Shown one piece after another: positions 1 through 8,880 of a DNA stretch of 64,000 nt (positions are counted from its first letter, which is position 1; every line of letters starts with the position of its first letter). Made by a program: the position numbers and the translations under genes. The notes under the pieces were generated by a model that was not told the DNA's origin, ran no database searches, and was given only the letters and a program-made list of their open reading frames with translations. This DNA comes from Saprospiraceae bacterium (lineage in GTDB: Bacteria; Bacteroidota; Bacteroidia; Chitinophagales; Saprospiraceae): the NCBI GenBank assembly GCA_022844565.1, contig JALHLK010000003.1:124001-188000 (forward strand), given 5' to 3'.

Positions 1-1440
1 TCATGTTCGATTCTGAATGGTATTTATGGAAGTTTGGATGGGTGAGGTATTCTGATGTTCTTGACAACTGAATTGTATCTACATGATCTCTTAAAGTTAC
101 TGTTTTACCAGTCAATGCTTCAAATATAGATATTATTGCAACCACGTCATCCGAATCAATCTCTTCTCCTATTGATAAAGACACCGAATTATTTCTGTAA
201 AAAAGATTGGTTTCTTTGCTTTCGGCTATTGATTTTAATTTTGTGACTTCTTCGCTAGATAGGTTTATGGTAAGTGTATCAAAATATTGATTATTTACTA
301 CCGATAGTCCTAAATCCGTCAAGGCATTATTAATTTGTGCTGTATTCGACCTAATGATCTCTGCAATATTTTTTATGCCATCGGGGCCATGATAAACAGC
401 ATACATAGCAGCCATGTTGGCAAGGAGCGCTTGAGCCGTACAAATATTGGATGTTGCTTTTTCTCTTCTAATGTGCTGCTCTCGAGTTTGTAAAGCCATT
501 CTCAGTGCAGGTTTTCCTGTCGAATCGATTGATAAACCGATGATTCTACCTGGAATCAACCTTTTATATTCTTCCTTTGTACTAAAAAATGCTGCGTGAG
601 GTCCGCCATATCCCATTGGCACTCCAAATCGTTGAGAGTTACCAACTACAATGTCTGCACCCCATTCTCCCGGAGGAGTGATCATCGTAAGTGCCATCAG
701 GTCACTTGCTGCACAGACCATGATCTCTTTTTCTTTGCAAGCACTGCAAAGTTGGGTATAATCACTGATTTCTCCTAAACCATCAGGATATTGTATCAGA
801 ATACCGATGACCGATTCATCAAGTACAAAACTTTTCCAATCGGCTATGACAACTTCTATACCCAAAGGTTCTGCCCTAGTATATAATATATCCTTAGTTT
901 GCTCAAATACATTGGTGTCGACCAAAAAACGATTAGCTTTATTGGCCTTTGCTTTTTTATTTCGGATTCCCTCCATCATGGCCATTGCTTCTGCGGCAGC
1001 TGTTCCCTCGTCTAGTAGACTTGCATTTGCTATTGGTAGTCCAGTCAAGTCTGATACCATCGTTTGAAAATTAAACAATGATTCTAATCTGCCTTGTGCT
1101 ATTTCAGCTTGGTAGGGTGTATATTGTGTGTACCAACCTGGATTTTGAAACACATTTCTTAATACAACTGAAGGTGTAATCGTACCATAATAACCTTGAC
1201 CGATTAATGACCGATATACTTTATTTTGCATACCTATTTTTCTTATCTCGTCAAGCAATTGTTGCTCAGACAAGGCTTGAGGTATATTCATTTGGGTAGT
1301 AGATCTGATTTGTGGCGGTACTGTTTCGTCAATCAACTGATCGATAGAACTTACTCCGATAAGCTTCAACATTTTAGCTACTTCGTGTTTATTTGGGCCT
1401 ATGTGTCTTCTTTCGAAGTTATTTAAATTGGTTTGATTCA
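1..1440 (-). CDS. gcvP: Glycine dehydrogenase (glycine cleavage P protein), N-terminal part; runs off the left window edge
   Basis: Minus-strand translation from ATG at 1440: MNQTNLNNFERRHIGPNKHEVAKMLKLIGVSSIDQLIDETVP...GYYGTITPSVVLRNVFQNPGWYTQYTPYQAEIAQGRLESLFNFQTMVSDLTGLPIANASLLDEGTAAAEAM, typical GcvP N-terminus. Missing from the ORF track because it is truncated. Confidence 0.95.
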
Positions 1441-1673
1441 TGTATTATAGATATACTTTTAAAATTTGTGCAAAATTATAATTTTAGGATTATGTTTTAC
1501 CATTTTAATATACAAACTTTTTAACAATATGTTGAGTACTGTGAATTGTAATTTTGTAAAAATTTATAATCATTCTATTTTTATGAGTTTGAATTAACAT
1601 TAATTTTAAATCAAATTTCCTTTTCAATCATCATAAGTCTTATATATTTGCCAATTGAAGTAAAAAAAGAGGT

Positions 1674-3071
1674 ATGAAAAGAAGAGATTTTTTTAGAAAT
1701 GGAAGTGTTTTAGCAGCTCTTTCAAGTATTGGTTGTTCTCCAAAAAGCCTACTCATAGATGCTGACAATAAGTTAAAGACCGCTAAAAATATTATCTTTT
1801 TGGTAAGTGACGGTATGAGTCAAGGTACATTCAATATCGCGCAGACATATCTTAATCGCAAGGAAGGTATTAATACCCATTGGGTCAACTTATACATTGA
1901 AAGAAAGGTTTCGAGAGGTCTAATGGATATGGCTTCCGCTTCATCAATCGTTACTGATTCTGCTGCGGCTAGTTCATCATGGGGTGGGGGTGTACGCGTG
2001 CGTAACGGTTCGCTCAACATGGGTCCAAAGGATGAAGTATATACTCCTATCTTGCAAAAAATGAAAGCCGCTGGAAAAGCAGTGGGCTGTGTTACTACCG
2101 TACCTATCACACACGCTACACCTGCTGGTTTTTGTGTGAATTCTAAAAGTAGAAATGCGCAACCGGAGATTGCTGAGCAATATCTTAAGCTAAAATTTGA
2201 CATCATGATGGGTGGTGGTGAAGAGTTTTTTAGTGCTGAAACGAGAGAAGATAAAAAAGATCTATTTACAGACTATAAAAATGCTGGTTTTCAAGTTTGT
2301 AGGAATAAAGCAGATATGAAAAGTGTGAAAAGTGGATCTCCCGTTTTAGGTGTTTTCCATAAAAACGGATTACCTTACACCATCGATCGTATCAATAATC
2401 AAGAATTAACCAATAAAATACCAACCTTGGCTGAAATGACAGAAACGGCCATCAATCACATGAAATCCAATCCAAAGGGTTTTATGTTGCAAGTCGAAGC
2501 TGGTAAGGTAGACTGGGCAGCACATGGTAACGACATTGCTGGAATTTTGCATGATCAACTTGATTTTGACAAAGCGGTGAAAGTTGCTATGGATTTTGCA
2601 GAAATGAATAAAGAAACCTTAGTAGTCATAACCACAGACCATGGTAATGCAAATCCAGGCATAGCCTATGTGACAAGTGCCAATACTAAATTTGATAGCC
2701 TAACAAAATATACCTGCTCTAATGAGTTTATCCTCAATTCTTTTAATGCAAATACGACAGACAAAGAATTGATCACAACTATTCAAGAAAAACAAGGCTA
2801 TATTTTGACCACTGCGGAAGCTAAATACCTTCTTCTCAACTACAAAGGAATTGCTCAAGAAGGCATCTACAACCCCGCTCAATTGCCTTTTAGACCTCTT
2901 GCAGAGATGCAGTTGAATCACAATGCTGTAGGATGGATGAGTGGTGAGCATACGGGAGATTTTGTAGAGTTGGCGATGTACGGACCTGGAAGTGAATCTA
3001 TGCCAGGTTTTATGAAAAATACGGATATGCATACGTTTTTATTAAATGCAGCGGATGTGCCAAATAAATAA
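1674..3071 (+). CDS. Alkaline phosphatase (PhoA-like), Tat-type N-terminus
   Basis: ORF 465 aa; MKRRDFFRNG start; KNIIFLVSDGMSQGTF, DMASASSIVTDSAAASSSWGGG, TTDHGNANPG, GWMSGEHTGDFVELAMYGPG metal-site motifs. Confidence 0.92.
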   Translation: MKRRDFFRNGSVLAALSSIGCSPKSLLIDADNKLKTAKNIIFLVSDGMSQGTFNIAQTYLNRKEGINTHWVNLYIERKVSRGLMDMASASSIVTDSAAASSSWGGGVRVRNGSLNMGPKDEVYTPILQKMKAAGKAVGCVTTVPITHATPAGFCVNSKSRNAQPEIAEQYLKLKFDIMMGGGEEFFSAETREDKKDLFTDYKNAGFQVCRNKADMKSVKSGSPVLGVFHKNGLPYTIDRINNQELTNKIPTLAEMTETAINHMKSNPKGFMLQVEAGKVDWAAHGNDIAGILHDQLDFDKAVKVAMDFAEMNKETLVVITTDHGNANPGIAYVTSANTKFDSLTKYTCSNEFILNSFNANTTDKELITTIQEKQGYILTTAEAKYLLLNYKGIAQEGIYNPAQLPFRPLAEMQLNHNAVGWMSGEHTGDFVELAMYGPGSESMPGFMKNTDMHTFLLNAADVPNK

Positions 3072-3307
3072 ATGAGTGCAAACTTTATTGTAAATTGATT
3101 GGAAGAAAAGAAAAAACCTTCTAACATTTCTTATAAAATATTGAGCGGTAACAATATTGGCAGAACGATTACTGCAAAGATAGAATTCTATTGTTAAGGG
3201 TATGGAATTTGGAAAACCTGAAAGTTTAGATTCGTTGGCATTACTATGAGTTAGCACTAAGCACAAAAAATAATCGTAATAAATTAGATACTTACGTAAT
3301 AAAATTT

Positions 3308-3322
3308 TATTTTTGTACGTAA
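3308..3322 (+). promoter_or_regulatory. Putative promoter -7 box (TATTTTTG) with flanking inverted repeat TTACGTA (3292-3298)/TACGTAA (3316-3322) upstream of the antitoxin
   Basis: Direct reading; matches Bacteroidota TAnnTTTG consensus; 7-bp inverted repeat flanks the box. Confidence 0.45.
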
Positions 3323-3333
3323 ATAAATTTATC

Positions 3334-3576
3334 ATGAACACTAAACTCACATTAAATCTTGACAAAGGCGTTATCGACCAAGCAAAAAACTATGCAAAAG
3401 ATAATAATGTTAGCCTTTCTAAACTTATCGAAAACTATCTTGACGCTCTAACAAAAAGATCAGAGAAAAAATCCAAAATTAGTCCTCTAGTAGAAAGTTT
3501 AACAGGAGTTATACCAAGTGGAAACTATGATGACAGAAAAGATTACAAAGATTATCTTTCTGAAAAATATTCATAA
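3334..3576 (+). CDS. VapB-like/DUF6364-type antitoxin (start probably ATG at 3334 rather than 3313)
   Basis: MNTKLTLNLDKGVIDQAKNYAKDNNVSLSKLIENYLDALT ribbon-helix-helix-like N-terminus; overlaps the start of a PIN-domain gene. Confidence 0.8.
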   Translation: MNTKLTLNLDKGVIDQAKNYAKDNNVSLSKLIENYLDALTKRSEKKSKISPLVESLTGVIPSGNYDDRKDYKDYLSEKYS

Positions 3577-3983
3577 TGGAGAAATTATTAGTTGACACAA
3601 ATATTGTTATTGATTTACTTTCTAAACGAGCGGAGTTTTTTCAAGAAGCTCAAGAATTATTTACGCTTGCAGACAATAAAAAAGTTGAACTTTTTGTTTC
3701 TGCTTTAACTTTTGCCAACACACATTATTTACTTAGCAAGTATCAAAAACTTGATGATGCTCGAAAGACCTTAATTAAATTTAAAGTGTTAGTGAATATT
3801 TCGCCATTGGATGACAAAATTGTAGAACTTGCTTTAGTTTCAGACTTTAATGATTTTGAAGATGCAATCCAATATCATACAGCATTGGAAAATGAAATTG
3901 ACATTATTATTACAAGAAATAAAAAGGATTTCAAAAATTCAAAGCTTCCAATTTTGACCGCAAAAGAATACTTAAAAAAGTAA
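3576..3983 (+). CDS. PIN-domain toxin (VapC-like)
   Basis: MEKLLVDTNIVIDLLSKR...NDFEDAIQYHTALENEIDIIITRNKKDFKNSKLPILTAKEYL: PIN acidic residues; directly downstream of the antitoxin. Confidence 0.88.
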   Translation: MEKLLVDTNIVIDLLSKRAEFFQEAQELFTLADNKKVELFVSALTFANTHYLLSKYQKLDDARKTLIKFKVLVNISPLDDKIVELALVSDFNDFEDAIQYHTALENEIDIIITRNKKDFKNSKLPILTAKEYLKK

Positions 3984-4155
3984 GCGTAAGCGACTACTAT
4001 TAACAGCCGTTTCATGAAATAGCGAAATTTGTGGTAGCCAGACGTTCATTTTCCGCAAGATATTTTATCTTAGCAGAAAAAAAGCAGTTACTATGTTCGC
4101 CACTTCATGAATCGGATGAACTTTATGAGGATAAGAAAAATCACAAAAAAAACAC

Positions 4156-4186
4156 TTGACAACTATACCAAATATTGGTATCTTTG
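4156..4186 (+). promoter_or_regulatory. Putative parD promoter (TTGACA 4156-4161, TATCTTTG 4179-4186) with operator-like palindrome ATACCAA-ATA-TTGGTAT (4165-4181) in the spacer
   Basis: Direct reading; fits the Bacteroidota TTG-N~20-TAnnTTTG promoter; perfect 7-bp arms. Confidence 0.55.
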
Positions 4187-4203
4187 TAAAAAAAAATGTA
4201 AAA

Positions 4204-4449
4204 ATGTCAAAGAACACATCCGTAACCTTAGGGAAACACTTTGAACAAATCATTGAAAAAAGCATAGAATCTGGTCGGTATTCTTCTGCAAGTGAAGTAA
4301 TTAGAGAAGGACTAAGACTTGTCGATGAAAGGGAACAGAAAATTAAGATTCTTAGGGATGCAATCGAAGCGGGAGAAAAAAGTGGTTATGTGAAAAATTT
4401 TGACCCAGTAAAACACTTAGAAAAACTTAATCAAAGCTACAAAAAATGA
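4204..4449 (+). CDS. parD: ParD-like (CC2985/CopG type) antitoxin
   Basis: MSKNTSVTLGKHFEQIIEKSIESGRYSSASEVIREGLRLVDEREQKIKILRDAIEAGEKSG, classic ParD. Start probably ATG 4204. Confidence 0.88.
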   Translation: MSKNTSVTLGKHFEQIIEKSIESGRYSSASEVIREGLRLVDEREQKIKILRDAIEAGEKSGYVKNFDPVKHLEKLNQSYKK

Positions 4450-4670
4450 TGCTTAAGTATGAAATAAGTGAATTAGCATTAGAAGATTTAGATAATATAT
4501 GGGAATATACGGATGAACAGTGGTCTAATGAACAAGCGAACAAATATTACAATTAGATATTTTTGGCAATAGGTCAAATTTGTTAAAACTCGGATTTTGG
4601 TAAACCTATCGGCGAAGTTAAAAAGGACCATGGTTCAATTAATAAATTAGAGCAATTAAAGTGTATATAA
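4446..4670 (+). pseudogene. parE: Degenerate ParE toxin (two in-frame stops at 4554-4556 and 4584-4586)
   Basis: Frame from ATG 4446: MMLKYEISELALEDLDNIWEYTDEQWSNEQANKYYN*IFLAIGQIC*NSDFGKPIGEVKKDHGS...; ParE-like order (xYxxSxxAxxDLxxIwxYT..., NPxxGKPxxEVR) continues across both stops. Confidence 0.75.
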
Positions 4671-5350
4671 ACAGAGTTACATTTTCACTAAATAAGAATC
4701 ATTTTAATAATAGTATTTTACTGCAGTTTAATGACGAACATATTAAAAGATTTAATCAAATTACAAATTTATTTGAAGAATATTTACTCTATCTTTTACC
4801 TAGAAACACAAATTTGGGTGGTTTTGGTTTTTTTCATAACATTCTAGTTAACGACAAAAGCAAACTTTCTATAAACTACTACGGACAGTGTATTGACTTT
4901 TACCACTATTTAGATATAGTTAATTTGGAAGATTTTGTCAATTCTTCCTCAGACATTCAATTAATAAAACTTTCTGAACTGCTAAAATTTGCAATCATCG
5001 AAATTTCAAAAGTGCATATAGCTGATACTGACATTTTCCTGTCTACAATTGAAAAACTTCTTGAGTCTCCTTTAGGTTTTGAACAAAGATTGAAAGTGTC
5101 AAAATCACATAAATCGAAAAAAATAAAAATCGAAATAGTAAGAAAAGTTGAGTTGCCTACTGAAAATATTCTGTATCGAATAATAAATGATAAAGGCGAA
5201 TCACTATTTGAATCTATTTTAGAACACAATACATCTGTATATGACTGTTCATATTCCTATAGAAAGTCAAAATGGAAGGAGAATAGTCTGGAAATATTTA
5301 ATAGGTTCGATAAAGTTCATAAAACGATAAACGTTGATAGATTCTTATAA
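4661..5350 (+). CDS. Hypothetical protein, no recognised family
   Basis: 229 aa ORF (GTG start) with plausible composition, located between the parE remnant and an attC-like site. Confidence 0.6.
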   Translation: MYINRVTFSLNKNHFNNSILLQFNDEHIKRFNQITNLFEEYLLYLLPRNTNLGGFGFFHNILVNDKSKLSINYYGQCIDFYHYLDIVNLEDFVNSSSDIQLIKLSELLKFAIIEISKVHIADTDIFLSTIEKLLESPLGFEQRLKVSKSHKSKKIKIEIVRKVELPTENILYRIINDKGESLFESILEHNTSVYDCSYSYRKSKWKENSLEIFNRFDKVHKTINVDRFL

Positions 5351-5356
5351 AGAAGC

Positions 5357-5421
5357 ACCTAACAATGCATTGGACATGCATACTCCCTATAGGTTGTCCG
5401 TCGCATTGCAAACCGTTGAAC
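5357..5421 (+). repeat. attC-like (integron recombination-site-like) imperfect palindrome
   Basis: ACCTAAC (RYYYAAC, 5357-5363) ... AATGC/GCATT and GGACA/TGTCC paired arms ... GTTGAAC (GTTRRRY, 5415-5421). Confidence 0.4.
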
Positions 5422-5464
5422 AAACCTTAACATCAATCCATCCATTCTCTCCAATCTTTTTCAC

Positions 5465-7246
5465 TCAAAACAAGTTGACATAACCAAAATGTATCTTAGT
5501 ATTTGCAAAGTCAAATCCTTTTTGATCATAATTACCTGCTGCAAAAGAAATATTGAAAATCCCTGCTTTGGTTGAAAAGTTCATACCAAGCCCAACACCC
5601 ATTGCCCAAACCCCTTTTGGTCTAAGACTTTGGGAATCTGTTTGTAAAAAACCGAGATCAAAAAAGGGCAAACTCAAAAATGAATTCTGATCAAGAATCA
5701 ATCTAAACTCTGTCGTGGCAACAGCGTAAAAGTTATGAAGGAGTGTCAACTCGTCAAACCCACGCATTAATCTATTACCACCAAGTCTATACAAATCATT
5801 TTCTACCACACGGTCATTATTGTATTTTAAGCCCGCTGTCAAACTAGTCTTATTAACCCCCCAATTAGAAATCGGGGTATATCGAGCCAAGTCAATATCC
5901 AAACCAATCTGCACATTTTTTAACCTGATACTATCATAAGCTGTACTAAAGTTGATGGATTCATTATTTAGTGCCAAGATTTCTTGGTTTTTGATGATCT
6001 TTCTTTGACCAAGTGAAATGTTTATTTTAGCAGTATTTCCTTTTCTAGGATTGAAAATATAATCAAGTTTGTTATACCAAAACTCCAATCCTCCACCATT
6101 GATGGAGTAATCCAAGGTTTTTGGTAGTCTTTTTTGCGCTAAAATCTGCGTTGTATTGACATTTATTAGCGAACTGCTATTGAGGTTCCAATATGCTTTA
6201 AATCTTTTTGTGTTAGAAAGATTATAATGTATACCAAAGCTACCGAGTACGTCTAGGGTAAGATTTCTATTTCTTCTCAATTCAAAATCACCATCAATAC
6301 CAAAAGCACTTCCTAGTAAAAAAGGCATATTACCACTTACTTTCAGCAATTGATCTTCCAAAGAAAGCCTTTTGATCACAGCACTTATTCGCTCACCAAA
6401 TCCAAATTTATTAATCATGTCGGCCATAAATTCACCGTTAATATTCCATACCCTTCTATTACCATCATTACTCGGCAATACGCCAATGATAAAGTCAAAT
6501 CGAGAAGCCGGTCTGTCAATCAGCGGTAAGATGATACTTGCCTGATCAAAGATAAATTTGACTTGGGGTTCACCTTGTAATTGGACAAAAGTAAGATTAC
6601 GCATCCTAACCTTTATGTCATTGACCAATTTTATATCAAACGGCTGCCCTTGCTTAACGTTAAGAATTTGTGATAAAAAACTCTTACGCAAATTGATGCT
6701 ATCAGGTATCGAAATCGTATCCCAAGTGATATATTCACCTTTTTCAAATTCATGGTTCAATTGTATCTTATCAGTAGTCAGCGAATCAATTGTAAAGGCG
6801 CTTTTAGCAAAAGGATAACCTTTAGAATTGTAATGCTCAAGCACCTGTTTGTGAAAAAGCACAACACCTGCAGTATCTAAATCTATTTTTTTTGGAATAA
6901 ATGAAATATCCTTTTGGACAATACTATCTATGATAAGTGCAATATCTATTTTATCTCCTTTGTACCAAAAAACAAACAGTGTATCACTTTTAATAAAAGT
7001 AGTATCTATGGTACTAAATACCCTACCTTCTTTTTTATATAGGCCTATTCGTGTTTTTACATTACTTAAAATAGTTTTACTTTCGTAAGCAATATTCGGT
7101 TTTAATCCAAAATCTACAAGATTGTCATGGCCATTAACTTCTATGATTTTTGGAAAATAAAGACTTTGTCCAGAAATAACCAATCCAGATGTAATGACAA
7201 AAACTAATGCAACAAGATATTTAATAGCTAATTTTTCGAATATCAA
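5465..7246 (-). CDS. Outer-membrane assembly / surface antigen (BamA/TamA, D15-like) beta-barrel protein
   Basis: 593 aa; N-terminal POTRA-like segments, C-terminal barrel with DRVVENDLYRLGGNRLMRGFDE and FSTKAGIFNISFAAGN...KIHFGYVNLF. Confidence 0.8.
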   Translation of the reverse strand: MIFEKLAIKYLVALVFVITSGLVISGQSLYFPKIIEVNGHDNLVDFGLKPNIAYESKTILSNVKTRIGLYKKEGRVFSTIDTTFIKSDTLFVFWYKGDKIDIALIIDSIVQKDISFIPKKIDLDTAGVVLFHKQVLEHYNSKGYPFAKSAFTIDSLTTDKIQLNHEFEKGEYITWDTISIPDSINLRKSFLSQILNVKQGQPFDIKLVNDIKVRMRNLTFVQLQGEPQVKFIFDQASIILPLIDRPASRFDFIIGVLPSNDGNRRVWNINGEFMADMINKFGFGERISAVIKRLSLEDQLLKVSGNMPFLLGSAFGIDGDFELRRNRNLTLDVLGSFGIHYNLSNTKRFKAYWNLNSSSLINVNTTQILAQKRLPKTLDYSINGGGLEFWYNKLDYIFNPRKGNTAKINISLGQRKIIKNQEILALNNESINFSTAYDSIRLKNVQIGLDIDLARYTPISNWGVNKTSLTAGLKYNNDRVVENDLYRLGGNRLMRGFDELTLLHNFYAVATTEFRLILDQNSFLSLPFFDLGFLQTDSQSLRPKGVWAMGVGLGMNFSTKAGIFNISFAAGNYDQKGFDFANTKIHFGYVNLF

Positions 7247-7267
7247 ATTTTATGTCCGACTAGAATA

Positions 7268-7717
7268 TTACCCTACTAACAATTTTTTAACCACTGCTGA
7301 AATTGACTTTCCATCGGCCTTCCCTGCTAGTTTTTGATTAGCTGCTCCCATCACTTTTCCCATATCTTTTGCAGAAGTAGCACCGACTGTTTCAATGATT
7401 TCTTTGATAATTGGCTCCAATTCTGCTTCTGAAAGTTGAGTTGGCAAATACTTCATGATGATATTGATCTCTTCTTCTTCTACGACAGCTAAGTCAGCCC
7501 TATTTTGTTTTTGATAGATTTCTAAAGAATCTTGTCTTTGTTTTACCAATTTTTGTAACAATTTTACTTCTGCTGCCTCATCAAATTCGTTACCCGATCC
7601 ATCCGTTCTGAAAAGGAGGATAGCTGATTTGATTGCTCTGATGCCCCTTAATGCTGCTTGATCTTTAGCTTTCATGGCAGTTTTTAGGTCTTCTGTAATT
7701 TTAGCTTCTAAGCTCAT
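7268..7717 (-). CDS. yqeY: GatB/YqeY domain-containing protein
   Basis: MSLEAKITEDLKTAMKAKDQAALRGIRAIKSAIL...YLPTQLSEAELEPIIKEII...DMGKVMGAANQKLAGKADGKSISAVVKKLL. Confidence 0.95.
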   Translation of the reverse strand: MSLEAKITEDLKTAMKAKDQAALRGIRAIKSAILLFRTDGSGNEFDEAAEVKLLQKLVKQRQDSLEIYQKQNRADLAVVEEEEINIIMKYLPTQLSEAELEPIIKEIIETVGATSAKDMGKVMGAANQKLAGKADGKSISAVVKKLLVG

Positions 7718-8493
7718 TTTCTGATATTTTTTTCTAATTTATTAGTTAATAGTACAAATTCTTGATATGAAAGTTGCTCTGGTCTTTTGTTAAATTCTTC
7801 AGGATCGAGTATGGAAGGATCATCCACTAAAGGCTTTAACGTATTTCTTAGCATTTTTCTTCTAGAATTAAAGGAAGTTTTTACAATTGTTCTAAAAAGT
7901 CTTTCGTCACATCCTAAGGTAAAGTCTTCTTTTCTCTTTAATCTAATGACAGCAGAGTCAACCTTCGGAGGTGGATTAAACGCTCCTGGCGGTAGTTTTA
8001 GCAACATTTCACCTTCGTAATATGCTTGAGTTAATACACTGATTACCCCATATGTTTTGCTACCGGGTGGTGCAATAATCCTTTCTGCCATCTCTTTTTG
8101 AAACATCCCCACAATTTCAGGTACCAATTCCTTTTCGTGTATAGCCTTAAAAACTATTTGTGAAGAAATATTGTACGGAAAGTTGCCTATGATGTAAAAA
8201 GGTTCTCCTTCAAAAAGTTTATACAAATTAGCCTTAAGAAAATCCATTTCGATGATGCTTCCTGCGAAAGTTGGATAGTGCTTCGTTAAGTAAGTGACCA
8301 TATCTCTGTCTGCTTCAATCGCTCGAAGGTTGATGTCTTGCTTAAGTAAATACTTAGTCAGCATCCCTTTGCCTGGTCCAATTTCTAATACATTTTTGAT
8401 GCCTTCTGTGCGCAATAGGCTACTCGCAATTTTCAAAGCAGTATCTTCATTGGTCAAGAAATGTTGCCCGTAGGACTTTTTGGCCTTGATCAT
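7714..8493 (-). CDS. rsmA: 16S rRNA (adenine1518/1519-N6)-dimethyltransferase
   Basis: KKSYGQHFLTN, VLEIGPGKGMLT, IIGNFPYNISSQIVFK, PPKVDSAVIRL motifs. Confidence 0.97.
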   Translation of the reverse strand: MIKAKKSYGQHFLTNEDTALKIASSLLRTEGIKNVLEIGPGKGMLTKYLLKQDINLRAIEADRDMVTYLTKHYPTFAGSIIEMDFLKANLYKLFEGEPFYIIGNFPYNISSQIVFKAIHEKELVPEIVGMFQKEMAERIIAPPGSKTYGVISVLTQAYYEGEMLLKLPPGAFNPPPKVDSAVIRLKRKEDFTLGCDERLFRTIVKTSFNSRRKMLRNTLKPLVDDPSILDPEEFNKRPEQLSYQEFVLLTNKLEKNIRK

Positions 8494-8678
8494 ATTTGTA
8501 TAGTTCTGAAAGTCAAAAGTAGGGAAAAATTTTGGGAAATCATAATTTGGCCCGTACGAGTAGTTTTTTGAATAGGGTGGTATAGAAAAGTGAAGATAAC
8601 ATTAAGGTCAAATTATTTAAACTAAATACATCTTGCAAGAAAGTAATCATTATCGTACTTTTGCCCAAATTTTACACA

Positions 8679-8857
8679 AGGGTGTTCTAAAAAATAGTTT
8701 TCGTTGTGAAAAAAGTACGAAATGACAAAGAACAAGGCAAATTATAAAAAGTACCGCAAGTGTAGCCTAAGCTACATTGAGGACACTTTTTATCATTTAA
8801 CGCTGTAATTTGTCATTGCAGTTTTTTGTAATAGAAATTGGTTTTTTTGAACTCCCT
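8679..8857. repeat. Long imperfect inverted-repeat (palindromic) intergenic element
   Basis: Outer ends AGGGTGTTC / GAACTCCCT; inner arms ATGACAAA / TTTGTCAT and ATAAAAAGT / ACTTTTTAT; apical hairpin TGTAGC-CTAA-GCTACA (8761-8776). Confidence 0.6.
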
Positions 8858-8880
8858 TTCATACATTATAAATTTTCATC

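Noticed and set aside
807-1067. Plus-strand ORF of 86 aa
   Set aside because: Antisense to a well-supported gcvP coding frame; composition is shadow-ORF-like.
1820-2206. Minus-strand ORF of 128 aa inside alkaline phosphatase
   Set aside because: Fully contained in and antisense to a clear enzyme gene; no family resemblance.
3148-3199. Inverted repeat TAACAATA...TATTGTTA with inner GGCAG/CTGC as a possible second attC site
   Set aside because: Arms pair, but spacing is asymmetric and the outer boxes do not fit RYYYAAC/GTTRRRY; more likely a phoA terminator or chance.
3995-4060. Possible attC/hairpin after the VapC-like gene (CTACTATTAACAGCCGTTTCATGAAATAG...GGTAGCCAGACGTT)
   Set aside because: Only a short TTTCATGAAA hairpin and CTAC/GTAG pairing; no acceptable GTTRRRY core, so not called.
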